NCBI GenBank assembly: GCA_016721625.1
Contig: JADKHR010000001.1
Span: forward strand, 186,001 to 250,000
Length of the DNA stretch: 64,000 nucleotides
Direction: 5' to 3'
Source: Elusimicrobiota bacterium
GTDB taxonomy: Bacteria > Elusimicrobiota > Elusimicrobia > FEN-1173
Shown here: positions 26,672-34,483 of the stretch, piece by piece
Numbering within the stretch: the stretch's first letter is position 1
Layout: every line of letters starts with the position of its first letter
Notes under the pieces: generated by a model
Seen by the model: the letters and a program-made list of their open reading frames with translations, nothing else
What the model was told of the DNA's origin: nothing
The model's database searches: none
Translations under genes and position numbers: made by a program

Positions 26672-27598
26672 ATGTTGACAGCCAAGCGGCTTCGCCATGG
26701 GGTGGGGCTCCTGGAACGGATCGGCAACACCCCGCTCCTTCGGTTGGACCGCCTCTCCCGTTGGGTGCCGGAAGAGGTGGAGGTGTACGCCAAAGCGGAG
26801 TTCCTGAACCCCGGCGGGTCCGTGAAAGACCGGGCGGCTAAGAACATGATGCTGGAGGCCTTGGCCTCGGGAGAACTGACCAAAGACAAAATTCTCTTGG
26901 ATTCCAGCTCGGGGAACACGGGAATCGCCTACGCCATGATCGGGGCGGCCTTGGGAATCCGGGTCCAGCTGGTGATGCCGCAAAACGCCTCGGAAAAAGG
27001 TCGGTTGATTGAAGCGTTCGGCGCCAAGGTCACCTACACCGATCCCTTGGAGGGCACGGACGGGGCCCAACTCGAATCCCATCGACTTTTCAAGGAAAGC
27101 CCCGGCCGTTACTATATGCCGGACCAGTACAATAACCCCAACAACTGGCGGGCCCATTACAAGACCACGGCGGAGGAGATTTGGCGCCAGACGGAAGGGC
27201 GGGTGACCCATTTTATCGGGGGTATCGGAACGAGCGGCACCTTGATGGGGACGGGGCGGCGGCTGAAGGAACTGAATCCGGAGGTTCAAATCATCGCGGT
27301 GGAACCCGCCACCCCGCTTCACGGGTTGGAAGGATTGAAACACATGGAAACCTCCATCGTGCCGGGGATCTACGACCCGCGCGTGCACGACCGGAAAATT
27401 TCCGTCTTCACCGAGGACGCCTACGAAATGTGCTGTCGGATGGCGCGGGAAGAGGGAATTCTGGTGGGATACTCCTGCGGGGCCGCTCTCCATGGTGTTT
27501 TTGAAGTGGCCCAGGGACTAAAAAACGGCGTGGTGGTGACGGTTCTCCCGGATTCGGGGAACGGTATCTCCGCACGCGATATTGGGGCGACCTTTTAG
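26672..27598 (+). CDS. cysM: Cysteine synthase, CysM-like
   Basis: 308 residues, PLP-dependent fold type II. PLP lysine in NPGGSVKDRAAKN, phosphate/substrate loop SSSGNTGIAYA, Gly-rich loop GGIGTSGTLMGTGRRL. The latter and the overall pattern resemble the M. tuberculosis CysM that uses O-phosphoserine and the thiocarboxylated carrier CysO. ATG 26672 was chosen because the promoter -10 is 6 nt upstream; the longer open frame from 26501 runs through the LacI gene. Next come the JAMM peptidase and sulfite reductase, consistent with the CysO/Mec pathway. Confidence 0.9.
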   Translation: MLTAKRLRHGVGLLERIGNTPLLRLDRLSRWVPEEVEVYAKAEFLNPGGSVKDRAAKNMMLEALASGELTKDKILLDSSSGNTGIAYAMIGAALGIRVQLVMPQNASEKGRLIEAFGAKVTYTDPLEGTDGAQLESHRLFKESPGRYYMPDQYNNPNNWRAHYKTTAEEIWRQTEGRVTHFIGGIGTSGTLMGTGRRLKELNPEVQIIAVEPATPLHGLEGLKHMETSIVPGIYDPRVHDRKISVFTEDAYEMCCRMAREEGILVGYSCGAALHGVFEVAQGLKNGVVVTVLPDSGNGISARDIGATF

Positions 27599-27632
27599 AC
27601 AATTTCGAAGACTACATGAAGGACCACGACCT

Positions 27633-28137
27633 GTGACCCTGGTCTTGCCCCCGGACGTTTATGCCGGATTGAAAACCTGGGCGGAGGGTTGCTATCCCTT
27701 CGAAGGGTGCGGGGTTTTGGTGGGACGGTTTGAAAAGGGAGGCACCCGGTGCGTCGTGCGGTTCGAGCCTTTGGCCAACCAGCTGAGGGAAAAGACCAAG
27801 GCCCATCCAGGCGTTTTGGCCGCGGCCCGGGACACGCTCGGAAAACGAGCTGAAACCGAAGGGCAGTTTGAATTTGTGATGGACCCCGCCGCTTTCAACC
27901 GAGCGGTCCTGAAGGCGGCGAAAGACGGGTTGGATTTGGTGGGGGTTCTCCATACCCATCCCGACCACCCGGCCCGGCCCAGCTCCACGGACGCGGCTCA
28001 ACCGCTTCTGGCGGGCTGGTCCAACGTCATCGTTTCGGTTAAAAAAGGCCTTTTTGACGAGGCCCGTTCCTGGTTTCGCGACGAAGAAACGGCGCCTTTC
28101 GTCGAGGAGCCCATTGAAGTGACCAAGGAGTCTCCCA
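27633..28137 (+). CDS. JAMM/MPN metallopeptidase, Mec-like, open into the next gene
   Basis: About 168 residues. The JAMM zinc motif is complete: Glu in PFEGCGVLVG, then HTHPDHPARPSSTD (HxH, x7, S, x2, D). The size and position beside cysM match Mec, which releases cysteine from the CysO-cysteine adduct. GTG 27633 is the likely start. The frame has no stop: it runs through EEPIEVTKESP straight into the sulfite reductase at 28138. Just before that start is AAGGAG-TCTCCC-ATG, a good ribosome site, and a TGA exists in the next frame (28122), so a missed indel in two separate genes and a true fusion are both possible. Confidence 0.82.
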
Positions 28138-29860
28138 TGTCGGCTGTTCTTCCCGATTACGTTGAAAATGAAATCCGTCAGTTCGAGGAAAATGTCCGTT
28201 CTCTTAAGGCCGGGAAAATGGAAATGGATGATTTTCGTCGTTTCCGGTTGAACAATGGCATTTACGGGATCCGAAACCAGGTGGACAAGCAAATGATCCG
28301 GGTCAAGGTTCCCTTTGGGAAACTGACCCCGGAACAGCTGGAGGCCATGGCCGACGTGACCGAGATCTTCGCTCCCTCAAAAATCGGTCATTTCACCACG
28401 CGGCAGAACCTTCAAATCCATATGATCCCGCTGGAGGACACCCCCAAGATCATGCGGCGGCTGGCGGAAGCCGGTCTCACGCCCCGGGAAGGGTGCGGCA
28501 ACACCGTGCGGAACATTACGGCGAACCCTTACACGGGCGTTCATCCCGATGACGTTTTTGATGTGGCGCCCTATGCCGACGCGGCGTTTAAGTTTTTTCT
28601 TCGCAACCCCTTAAGCCAAAACCTTCCGCGGAAATTTAAAATGGCTTTTGAAAGCACGGCCACGGATTACGCCTTGACGTCCATTCACGACATGGCTTTC
28701 GTGGCGGAAATTCGGGAGGGCGTTCGCGGCTTCAGAACCTATGTGGGTGGGGGGTTGGGGGCCACGCCCCAGGTGGCCATCCGTTTGGAAGATTTCACTC
28801 CCGCCGACCTTCTGATGCCGACGATCGAGACCGTGGTTCGGCTCTTTGACCGTTTCGGAGATCGCCAAGACAAGCTTCACGCCCGGATTAAGTTCCTGGT
28901 CAAAAAATGGGGGGCGGACGAATTCCGGAAAAAGTTTCAGGCCGAGCGTCGGGCCGTCTTGTCGACCCGGGCGGGGTCCATCGACTGGACGGTGCCCCTG
29001 GTGGAGGAATCCGCCCCCGTCCTTTCGGGGTCTATCCCGACGGAAACCCCGGCCCCCGGTTACGATCGCTGGAAGGCCACGAACGTGGCCCCCCAACGCC
29101 AATCCGGGTATAGCTGGGCCACGGTGGTTCTCCCCTTGGGCGACATCACCGTGGGTCAAATGCGCGCCTTGGCCGGAATTTCTCGCCGCTTGAACGGAGG
29201 GCGACTGCGGACCACCATCGAACAGAATTTCTTGTTGCGATGGGTGCGCCAAGATCATTTGCCGTTGCTCTACAATGCCCTGGTCAAAGCCGGGCTCGGC
29301 ACGGCGGGGGGGAACCGGCTTTCGGATATCACCCGATGCCCCGGCGCGGACACCTGCCAAATTGCCGTCACCAAGTCCCGGGAACTGGCCATGGCTTTGG
29401 GGGATTGTTCACCAACGGTCTTTCGGCCGATGTGGACCTGGAAGGGCTCCACATCAAGATCTCCGGTTGCACCAACAGTTGCGGCCAACACCACATCGGA
29501 AGTCTCGGATTCTACGGAACCTACCGCAAGGTGGGCGAACGTCCTGTGCCCCATTACATGATGTTGGCGGGCGGATCGACGAAAGAAGGCGAGGCCCGGT
29601 TCGGCCAGGTGATCGCGGCCCTGCCGGCCCGGCTTGTTCCGGGCGCGGTCAAAAAAGTTATCGGCGCCTTCAAAGCCGAGCGGCAAAGTTCCGAAACCTT
29701 CGACGCCTGGTTTTACCGGGTCGGCAAGGCCCGGCTAAAAGAATTGGTTCAGGAGTTCACCACTCTCCCGCCCTATGCGGACAACCCCAGCCTCTATTTC
29801 GATTGGGGCGAGACCCAGGATTTCAAACCGGACATCGGGGTCGGAGAGTGCGCGGCGTAA
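28138..29860 (+). CDS. Siroheme sulfite/nitrite reductase, ferredoxin-type, frameshifted
   Basis: About 573 residues once rejoined. Two ferrodoxin-like half domains and two siroheme domains: EGCGNTVRNITANP near 120-133, and the [4Fe-4S]-siroheme ligands in RCPGADTCQ (C-x5-C) and SGCTNSCGQHH (C-x3-C). The frame breaks near 29402 in TTTGGGGGATT; the second frame goes on as LFTNGLSADVDLEG to TAA 29858. It would reduce sulfite to sulfide, or nitrite to ammonia. Placement between a Mec-like gene and an E1 gene favours sulfite. ATG 28138 has an AAGGAG ribosome site. Confidence 0.88.
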
Positions 29861-29863
29861 AAA

Positions 29864-30634
29864 ATGCGTGCTTCCAAAGGCTGGGCGGAGCGCTACGCGC
29901 GCCAGTTGATTCTGCCGGAGGTGGGCGGGGGGGGGCAGGAGAAAATTTCCAAGGCCCGGGTTCTTTTGGTGGGCGCGGGCGGGCTGGGTTCTCCGGCGGC
30001 TCTCTATTTGACGGCGGCCGGGGTGGGCACTCTGGTCCTCGTTGACAACGACGCGGTGGATCTTTCAAACCTCCATCGCCAGATTTTGCATTTTTCCCCG
30101 GATGTGGGCCGGCCCAAGGTGAGGTCCGCCAAGGACAAACTTTCGGCGCTCAATCCGGGGGTGCGGGTCCTGGCGAAAAAAAACCGTTTCACCTCCGCCA
30201 ACGCCGCTGGTTTATTGGCGGGGTGCGACCTGGCGTTGGACGGTTCCGATAATTTCGAAACCCGGTACGCCTTGAACGCCGCCTGCGCGGCGCGGGGGGT
30301 TCCCTTGGTTTGGGGCGCGGTGCTTCGCTGGGAGGGACAGGTGATGACGGTCGCTCCCGGAAAGTCGGCGTGTTACGAGTGCCTTTTTCCCGAGCCGCCC
30401 TCCCCGGACCTGGCTCGTTCTTGTTCCGAAGCAGGAATCCTCGGGTCCGTGGCGGGAACCGTCGGGGCGCTCATGGCCACGGAGGGACTCAAGGTCCTGT
30501 TGGCTCGGGGTGAAACCCTGGCGGGGCGGCTGTGGGGGTTGGATCTTTTACGCATGCGGGTGAGGGAAAAGAGCGCGGTCCAGCGGCCGGATTGCCCGGC
30601 GTGCGGAAAGACAACGTTGACAAGGAAGGCCTAA
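29864..30634 (+). CDS. HesA/MoeB/ThiF-family E1-like adenylyltransferase
   Basis: 256 residues without a rhodanese domain. RYARQLILPEVG, nucleotide loop VLLVGAGGLGSP, NLHRQILH, Zn ligands CYEC and CPAC, and a Cys in ARSCSEAG are present, so it should adenylate a ubiquitin-like sulfur carrier. It starts 4 nt after the reductase stop and is the last gene of the cysM operon. It is the third E1-like gene within 9 kb; the carrier it acts on is not visible. Confidence 0.9.
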   Translation: MRASKGWAERYARQLILPEVGGGGQEKISKARVLLVGAGGLGSPAALYLTAAGVGTLVLVDNDAVDLSNLHRQILHFSPDVGRPKVRSAKDKLSALNPGVRVLAKKNRFTSANAAGLLAGCDLALDGSDNFETRYALNAACAARGVPLVWGAVLRWEGQVMTVAPGKSACYECLFPEPPSPDLARSCSEAGILGSVAGTVGALMATEGLKVLLARGETLAGRLWGLDLLRMRVREKSAVQRPDCPACGKTTLTRKA

Positions 30635-30645
30635 ATTCATTTAAT
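30617..30645 (+). promoter_or_regulatory. Strong sigma70 promoter of the histone gene
   Basis: Consensus TTGACA at 30617-30622, 17-nt spacer, TTTAAT at 30640-30645, inside the end of the E1 gene. Predicted start is about 30652, giving a leader of about 30 nt with GGAGAAGGGG before the ATG. The best-matching promoter in the window, fitting an abundant chromatin protein. Confidence 0.65.
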
Positions 30646-30681
30646 CCGTGTTCTTCCAATAAATCGGAGAAGGGGTATCCC

Positions 30682-30861
30682 ATGGCTGAGAATTATATTG
30701 TGGTGAGCAAGGTCAAGAAGATGGTGAAAGAGAAGGGTCTGCGGACGGGCGGCGATTACGTGGAAGCCCTGTCCAAGAAAGTGGAAGAGATGGTGAACGT
30801 CTGCGTCCAGAAGGTCCTGAGCGAGGGAAAGAAAAAGACACTCGGCGCGGAAGACCTTTAA
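30682..30861 (+). CDS. Small bacterial histone-fold protein (Bd0055-like)
   Basis: 59 residues, Lys-rich. VVSKVKKMVKEKG (helix 1), a long central helix (DYVEALSKKVEEMVNVCVQK) and the C-terminal KKTLGAEDL, which is the histone-fold RKT-x-x-xD loop and start of helix 3. Size and sequence resemble the Bdellovibrio Bd0055 histone rather than archaeal HMf. Such proteins dimerise and bind DNA. It has its own strong promoter and stands alone between the sulfur cluster and ubiE. The family call is from memory of the pattern, not a search. Confidence 0.82.
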   Translation: MAENYIVVSKVKKMVKEKGLRTGGDYVEALSKKVEEMVNVCVQKVLSEGKKKTLGAEDL

Positions 30862-30984
30862 ACCGAGGCACCCCGCCTTTTCAATTAGGGTTTCTTTTCC
30901 TTTCTGACCGGCGCGCCCCGTGGGCGTTGCGCTTCGTCTGACGGACGAAGATCCTTGGGCGGGGCCTCGGATGGGTCGGACGGG

Positions 30985-31680
30985 ATGGAGACGGTTTCGA
31001 AGGAAATCATCGGCCGGATGTTTTCGGCCCTGGCGCCGCGCTACCGTTGGTTCAACCGATGGTCCAGTCTCGGGATGGACGAGGCCTGGAGACGGAGCGT
31101 GGTGGCGGAGTTAACGGGTTGCCCTCGCGTTTTGGATCTTGGCACGGGCACCGGGGATTTGGCCTGGAGACTGCAGGCCCGCCGCTCTTTAAAATCTTGG
31201 ACTGTGGGGTTGGATTTAAGCTTCGACATGCTCGCCCAAGCCCGGGCGGGTGGGGACGGTCCTTCCCCCGTTTGGGTTCAAGGAAGCGCGGACCAACTGC
31301 CTTTTCGGTCCGGGTCTTTCGATGGCGTGGTCTCCGCCTTTGTTCTGCGGAATCTTTTGGTGGGGGGTATTCTTCCCGCCGCGGTTCGCGACGCGTGCCG
31401 GGTTCTTCGACCAGGGGGGCGGTTGGTTTTCTTGGATCTCACCCGCCCGACCAAACTTTGGATGCGGTGGGGGCACGGGATCTACACCCGAACTTTCCTG
31501 CCTTTATTTGGGCGGATCTTATTCGGGCGGCGATGGCCGGGGTCCTATCTGGCGGCTTCTATTCGGGCGCTCCCGGGCCCGGAAACCTTCGAGCGGTTAT
31601 TTCAAGAATGCGGATTGAGCGGATTTGAGTATCGGCCCCTGTGGGGGGGATTGGTGTCTCTTTACTTAGGAAGGAAATAA
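30985..31680 (+). CDS. ubiE: Menaquinone/ubiquinone C-methyltransferase UbiE/MenG
   Basis: 231 residues from ATG 30985 (an in-frame ATG at 30955 is also possible). MFSALAPRYRWFNRWSS is the UbiE N-terminal signature, the SAM-binding motif I is VLDLGTGTGDLAW, and RVLRPGGRLVFLDLTRP follows. It methylates demethylmenaquinol. Its stop is 2 nt before nuoA, so the quinone enzyme and complex I genes form one unit. Confidence 0.9.
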   Translation: METVSKEIIGRMFSALAPRYRWFNRWSSLGMDEAWRRSVVAELTGCPRVLDLGTGTGDLAWRLQARRSLKSWTVGLDLSFDMLAQARAGGDGPSPVWVQGSADQLPFRSGSFDGVVSAFVLRNLLVGGILPAAVRDACRVLRPGGRLVFLDLTRPTKLWMRWGHGIYTRTFLPLFGRILFGRRWPGSYLAASIRALPGPETFERLFQECGLSGFEYRPLWGGLVSLYLGRK

Positions 31681-31682
31681 CA

Positions 31683-32039
31683 ATGATGGCGCTTCAGTAT
31701 TTTCACATTCTGGTCTTCGCTTTAATCGCCGCGGCTTTTTTCCCGATTCTCCTGGGGGTGGCTTATCTGGCCCGGGAACGCGGGGTGAAAAAAGATTTGA
31801 CCGCCTACGAATGCGGGATGGAACCCGTCGGATCCGCCTGGGTTTCGCCCAATATCCGATTTTATGTGTTCGCCCTGGTTTTTGTTATTTTCGATGTGGA
31901 AGCGCTCTTCGTTTTTCCCTGGGCCGTTCAGTTTAGAACGCTGGGGGTCCAGGGGTTCCTTGAGGTGATGGTTTTCGTCGGGGTGCTTTTCCTGGGGTTG
32001 GTCTATGCGTGGCGGCAGGGAGCGCTCCAATGGGAATAA
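31683..32039 (+). CDS. nuoA: NADH-quinone oxidoreductase subunit A
   Basis: 118 residues, three membrane helices. YECGMEPVG (the quinone-site loop) and FDVEALFVFPWA are the NuoA signatures. ATG 31683 follows AGGAAGGA. Overlaps nuoB by 10 nt. Part of the proton-translocating membrane arm and quinone cavity. Confidence 0.95.
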   Translation: MMALQYFHILVFALIAAAFFPILLGVAYLARERGVKKDLTAYECGMEPVGSAWVSPNIRFYVFALVFVIFDVEALFVFPWAVQFRTLGVQGFLEVMVFVGVLFLGLVYAWRQGALQWE

Positions 32040-32554
32040 TTCAAGAAAAGGTCCTTCCCTCGACGATTTATAAAATTCCTGGGCTGGGCGAGATCAGCAT
32101 GACCACGGTGGATTTCTTCATCGATTGGGCGCGAAAATCCAGCATTTGGCCCTTGACCTTCGGCCTGGCCTGTTGCGCCATCGAAATGATGGCGGCCTAC
32201 GGCACCCGTTTCGACGTGAACCGGTTCGGCGTCATCCCGCGCCCCTCCCCGCGGCAGGCGGACCTCATGATCATCGCCGGCACCGTGACCAAAAAGATGG
32301 CCCCCGCCATTGAAAAACTTTACCACCAGATGCCGGAACCCCGTTTCGTGATTTCCATGGGAGCCTGCGCGAACTGCGGAGGCCCCTATTTCGATTCCTA
32401 TTCCGTGGTGAAAGGCGTGGACCGGATCATTCCCGTGGACCTCTACATCCCCGGTTGCCCGCCCCGGCCGGAAGCTCTTTTGAACGCCGTCCTGGCTTTG
32501 CAAAAGAAGATCGACACCATGTACGTCGCCGGCATCAAAGTGAAAACCACATGA
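32030..32554 (+). CDS. nuoB: NADH-quinone oxidoreductase subunit B
   Basis: 174 residues. The cluster N2 ligands are visible: adjacent cysteines in LACCAIEMM, then GACANCGG and PGCPPRPEAL. N2 is the last iron-sulfur centre before quinone. ATG 32030 starts inside the nuoA end; the stop overlaps the nuoC ATG (ATGA). Confidence 0.96.
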   Translation: MGIIQEKVLPSTIYKIPGLGEISMTTVDFFIDWARKSSIWPLTFGLACCAIEMMAAYGTRFDVNRFGVIPRPSPRQADLMIIAGTVTKKMAPAIEKLYHQMPEPRFVISMGACANCGGPYFDSYSVVKGVDRIIPVDLYIPGCPPRPEALLNAVLALQKKIDTMYVAGIKVKTT

Positions 32555-33084
32555 CCGACAACGCCTCCCTTCTCGATCAGATTCGGGCGCGATTTCCGGA
32601 AGCGGCGGAGACAGTGTCCCCCGATCCGAAGTTCGTTCGGGGCAACGAGGAGCTCCAAATCAAAGTTCCAGCTTTATCGGTGGGCCGGCTGGCGGCGTTC
32701 CTCAAGGACAAGTTGGGGTTTGATTTCTTGAACTTTCTCACCGCTGTTGATTTTCCCAAAGAGAATCGTTTTGAGCTCGTCTACCACTTTTTACGTTCCT
32801 CCGATCCCGGCGTTCAGGTTTTCGTCAAGGCGGATCTTCCACGGGAGGGGGAACCTTCCCTCCCGTCCCTGGTGGCTTCCTACGCCGCCGCCGATTGGCA
32901 GGAGAGGGAAACTTACGATCTTTTCGGGATCCGCTTCGACGGGCATCCCAACCATAAGCGCATCCTCCTATGGGAAGGATACTCCGGTTGGCCGCTCCGA
33001 AAGGATTATGTCCATACCCGGGACAAATACGACAACGGGACCGAAGTGGGCACGCCCAAGACGCCGGCGGGGGGGGCGCGATGA
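32551..33084 (+). CDS. nuoC: NADH-quinone oxidoreductase subunit C
   Basis: 177 residues; the 30-kDa subunit signature ERETYDLFGIRFDGHP is followed by RKDY and a short hydrophilic tail. Peripheral arm, quinone module. Separate from nuoD here (they are fused in E. coli). Starts by ATGA overlap with nuoB. Confidence 0.94.
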   Translation: MTDNASLLDQIRARFPEAAETVSPDPKFVRGNEELQIKVPALSVGRLAAFLKDKLGFDFLNFLTAVDFPKENRFELVYHFLRSSDPGVQVFVKADLPREGEPSLPSLVASYAAADWQERETYDLFGIRFDGHPNHKRILLWEGYSGWPLRKDYVHTRDKYDNGTEVGTPKTPAGGAR

Positions 33085-33261
33085 TGGATTTTCGGATCCT
33101 CTCTTTTAAAAAAAGGGCGCCCCAGGGAAAGGCGCGTGGTTCCTTCGCTTTTGTTCAGGCGAAAACCCTGGTGAAAGGCCTCTGGGCCCAACGGCAAAGG
33201 CCGTCTTTATCCCGCCTTTTGAAAAGGGCGGAGGGTGAGAATTTCGTTTGGGGGAGGTCCC
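33085..33261. repeat. nuoC-nuoD spacer with repeat-like hairpin
   Basis: An unusual 177-nt gap inside an otherwise overlapping operon. It contains an inverted repeat, CCGCCTTTT/GAAAAGGGCGG near 33214-33233, and on the minus strand would read PPPFSKGGIK, the sort of peptide given by short dispersed intergenic repeats in many bacterial genomes. No gene was found in it. The nuoD Shine-Dalgarno is at its end. Confidence 0.4.
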
Positions 33262-34455
33262 GTGCCCACTGAGTGGTCTCTCCCGGCCGGCACGGTGAAC
33301 GAGCGCGCGGACTCTCTTTTGTCCGGCCCCTCCTTTGAAACGAAAATGGAGCGGGTTTCCGAACACGAGATGCTGTTGAACATGGGGCCCCAACATCCCT
33401 CGACCCACGGGGTCTTGCGCGTGGTCCTCCGGTTGGACGGCGAGGTGGTGACGGGGGCCGCGCTGGACGTGGGCTATCTGCACCGGGGCGTGGAAAAACT
33501 GGCTGAAAACCGCACGTATCCGCAATTCGTCATCCTCACCGATCGGGACGACTATCTGTGCGCCATGCTGAACAATTGGGCGTACTGCCTGACGGTGGAA
33601 AAACTATTGAAAGTCGAAATTCCCCAGCGGGCGGAGTATTTGCGCGTGATCGCCGGAGAGATGAACCGCATCGCCTCGCACCTCCTTTTCATCGGGACCT
33701 TCGGGATCGATATCGGCGCCTTCACTCCTTTCCTCTACGCTTTCGGGCGGGAACGAGAAATGATTTTGGACCTTTTTGAACAGCTCTGCGGGGCGCGCAT
33801 CACCTACAACTATGTCCGCATCGGCGGGGTGTCCAACGATTTGCCCGACGGCTGGATTGAAAAAGCCAAAAAGTTCGTGGCCCACATGAAGGGATGCCTC
33901 AAAGAATACGACGACCTTCTGAGCTACAACCCCATTTTCATGGACCGAACCAAAGGCATCGGCCTCTTGACCAAAGAGAAAGCCATCGCCTACGGCGTGT
34001 CCGGCCCCAACCTTCGCGCCAGCGGCGTCCCCCTGGATCTACGGAAAGACAGGCCCTACGGCGTCTATTCGAAATTCCAATTCAACGCCGCCGTGCGCCA
34101 GAACGGAGATTGCTGGGATCGATACATGGTTCGGCGGGATGAAATTGAGGAGTCCTGTCAGATTCTGGAGCAGGCGTTGGACGGCGTGCCCGCCGGGGAC
34201 ATTTTAGGGAAAGTTCCCAAAGCCAACCTTCGCCCGCCCGCCGGGGAAGCCTACGGGCAACTGGAAGGAGCCCGGGGTTTGCTGGGGGTTTATCTGGTGT
34301 CGGACGGAGGCTTAAGCCCCTATCGCCTGCATCTCCGCGCACCCTCTTACATCAACCTCGCCACCCTGCAGGAAATCCTGACCGGCTGGAAAGTGGCGGA
34401 CGTGGTGGCCATTTTGGGTTCCGTGGACATCGTGTTGGGCGAGGTGGACCGGTGA
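33262..34455 (+). CDS. nuoD: NADH-quinone oxidoreductase subunit D
   Basis: About 397 residues. LNMGPQHPSTHGVLR, LHRGVEKLAE and the C-terminal DIVLGEVDR are the 49-kDa subunit signatures; the quinone-site His and Tyr regions are intact. GTG 33262 follows GGGGGAGG and is preferred to GTG 33235. Forms the quinone-binding cavity with NuoB. Confidence 0.94.
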   Translation: MPTEWSLPAGTVNERADSLLSGPSFETKMERVSEHEMLLNMGPQHPSTHGVLRVVLRLDGEVVTGAALDVGYLHRGVEKLAENRTYPQFVILTDRDDYLCAMLNNWAYCLTVEKLLKVEIPQRAEYLRVIAGEMNRIASHLLFIGTFGIDIGAFTPFLYAFGREREMILDLFEQLCGARITYNYVRIGGVSNDLPDGWIEKAKKFVAHMKGCLKEYDDLLSYNPIFMDRTKGIGLLTKEKAIAYGVSGPNLRASGVPLDLRKDRPYGVYSKFQFNAAVRQNGDCWDRYMVRRDEIEESCQILEQALDGVPAGDILGKVPKANLRPPAGEAYGQLEGARGLLGVYLVSDGGLSPYRLHLRAPSYINLATLQEILTGWKVADVVAILGSVDIVLGEVDR

Positions 34456-34483
34456 GACGTTTCAAACGGGGAGCGGGATTCTA

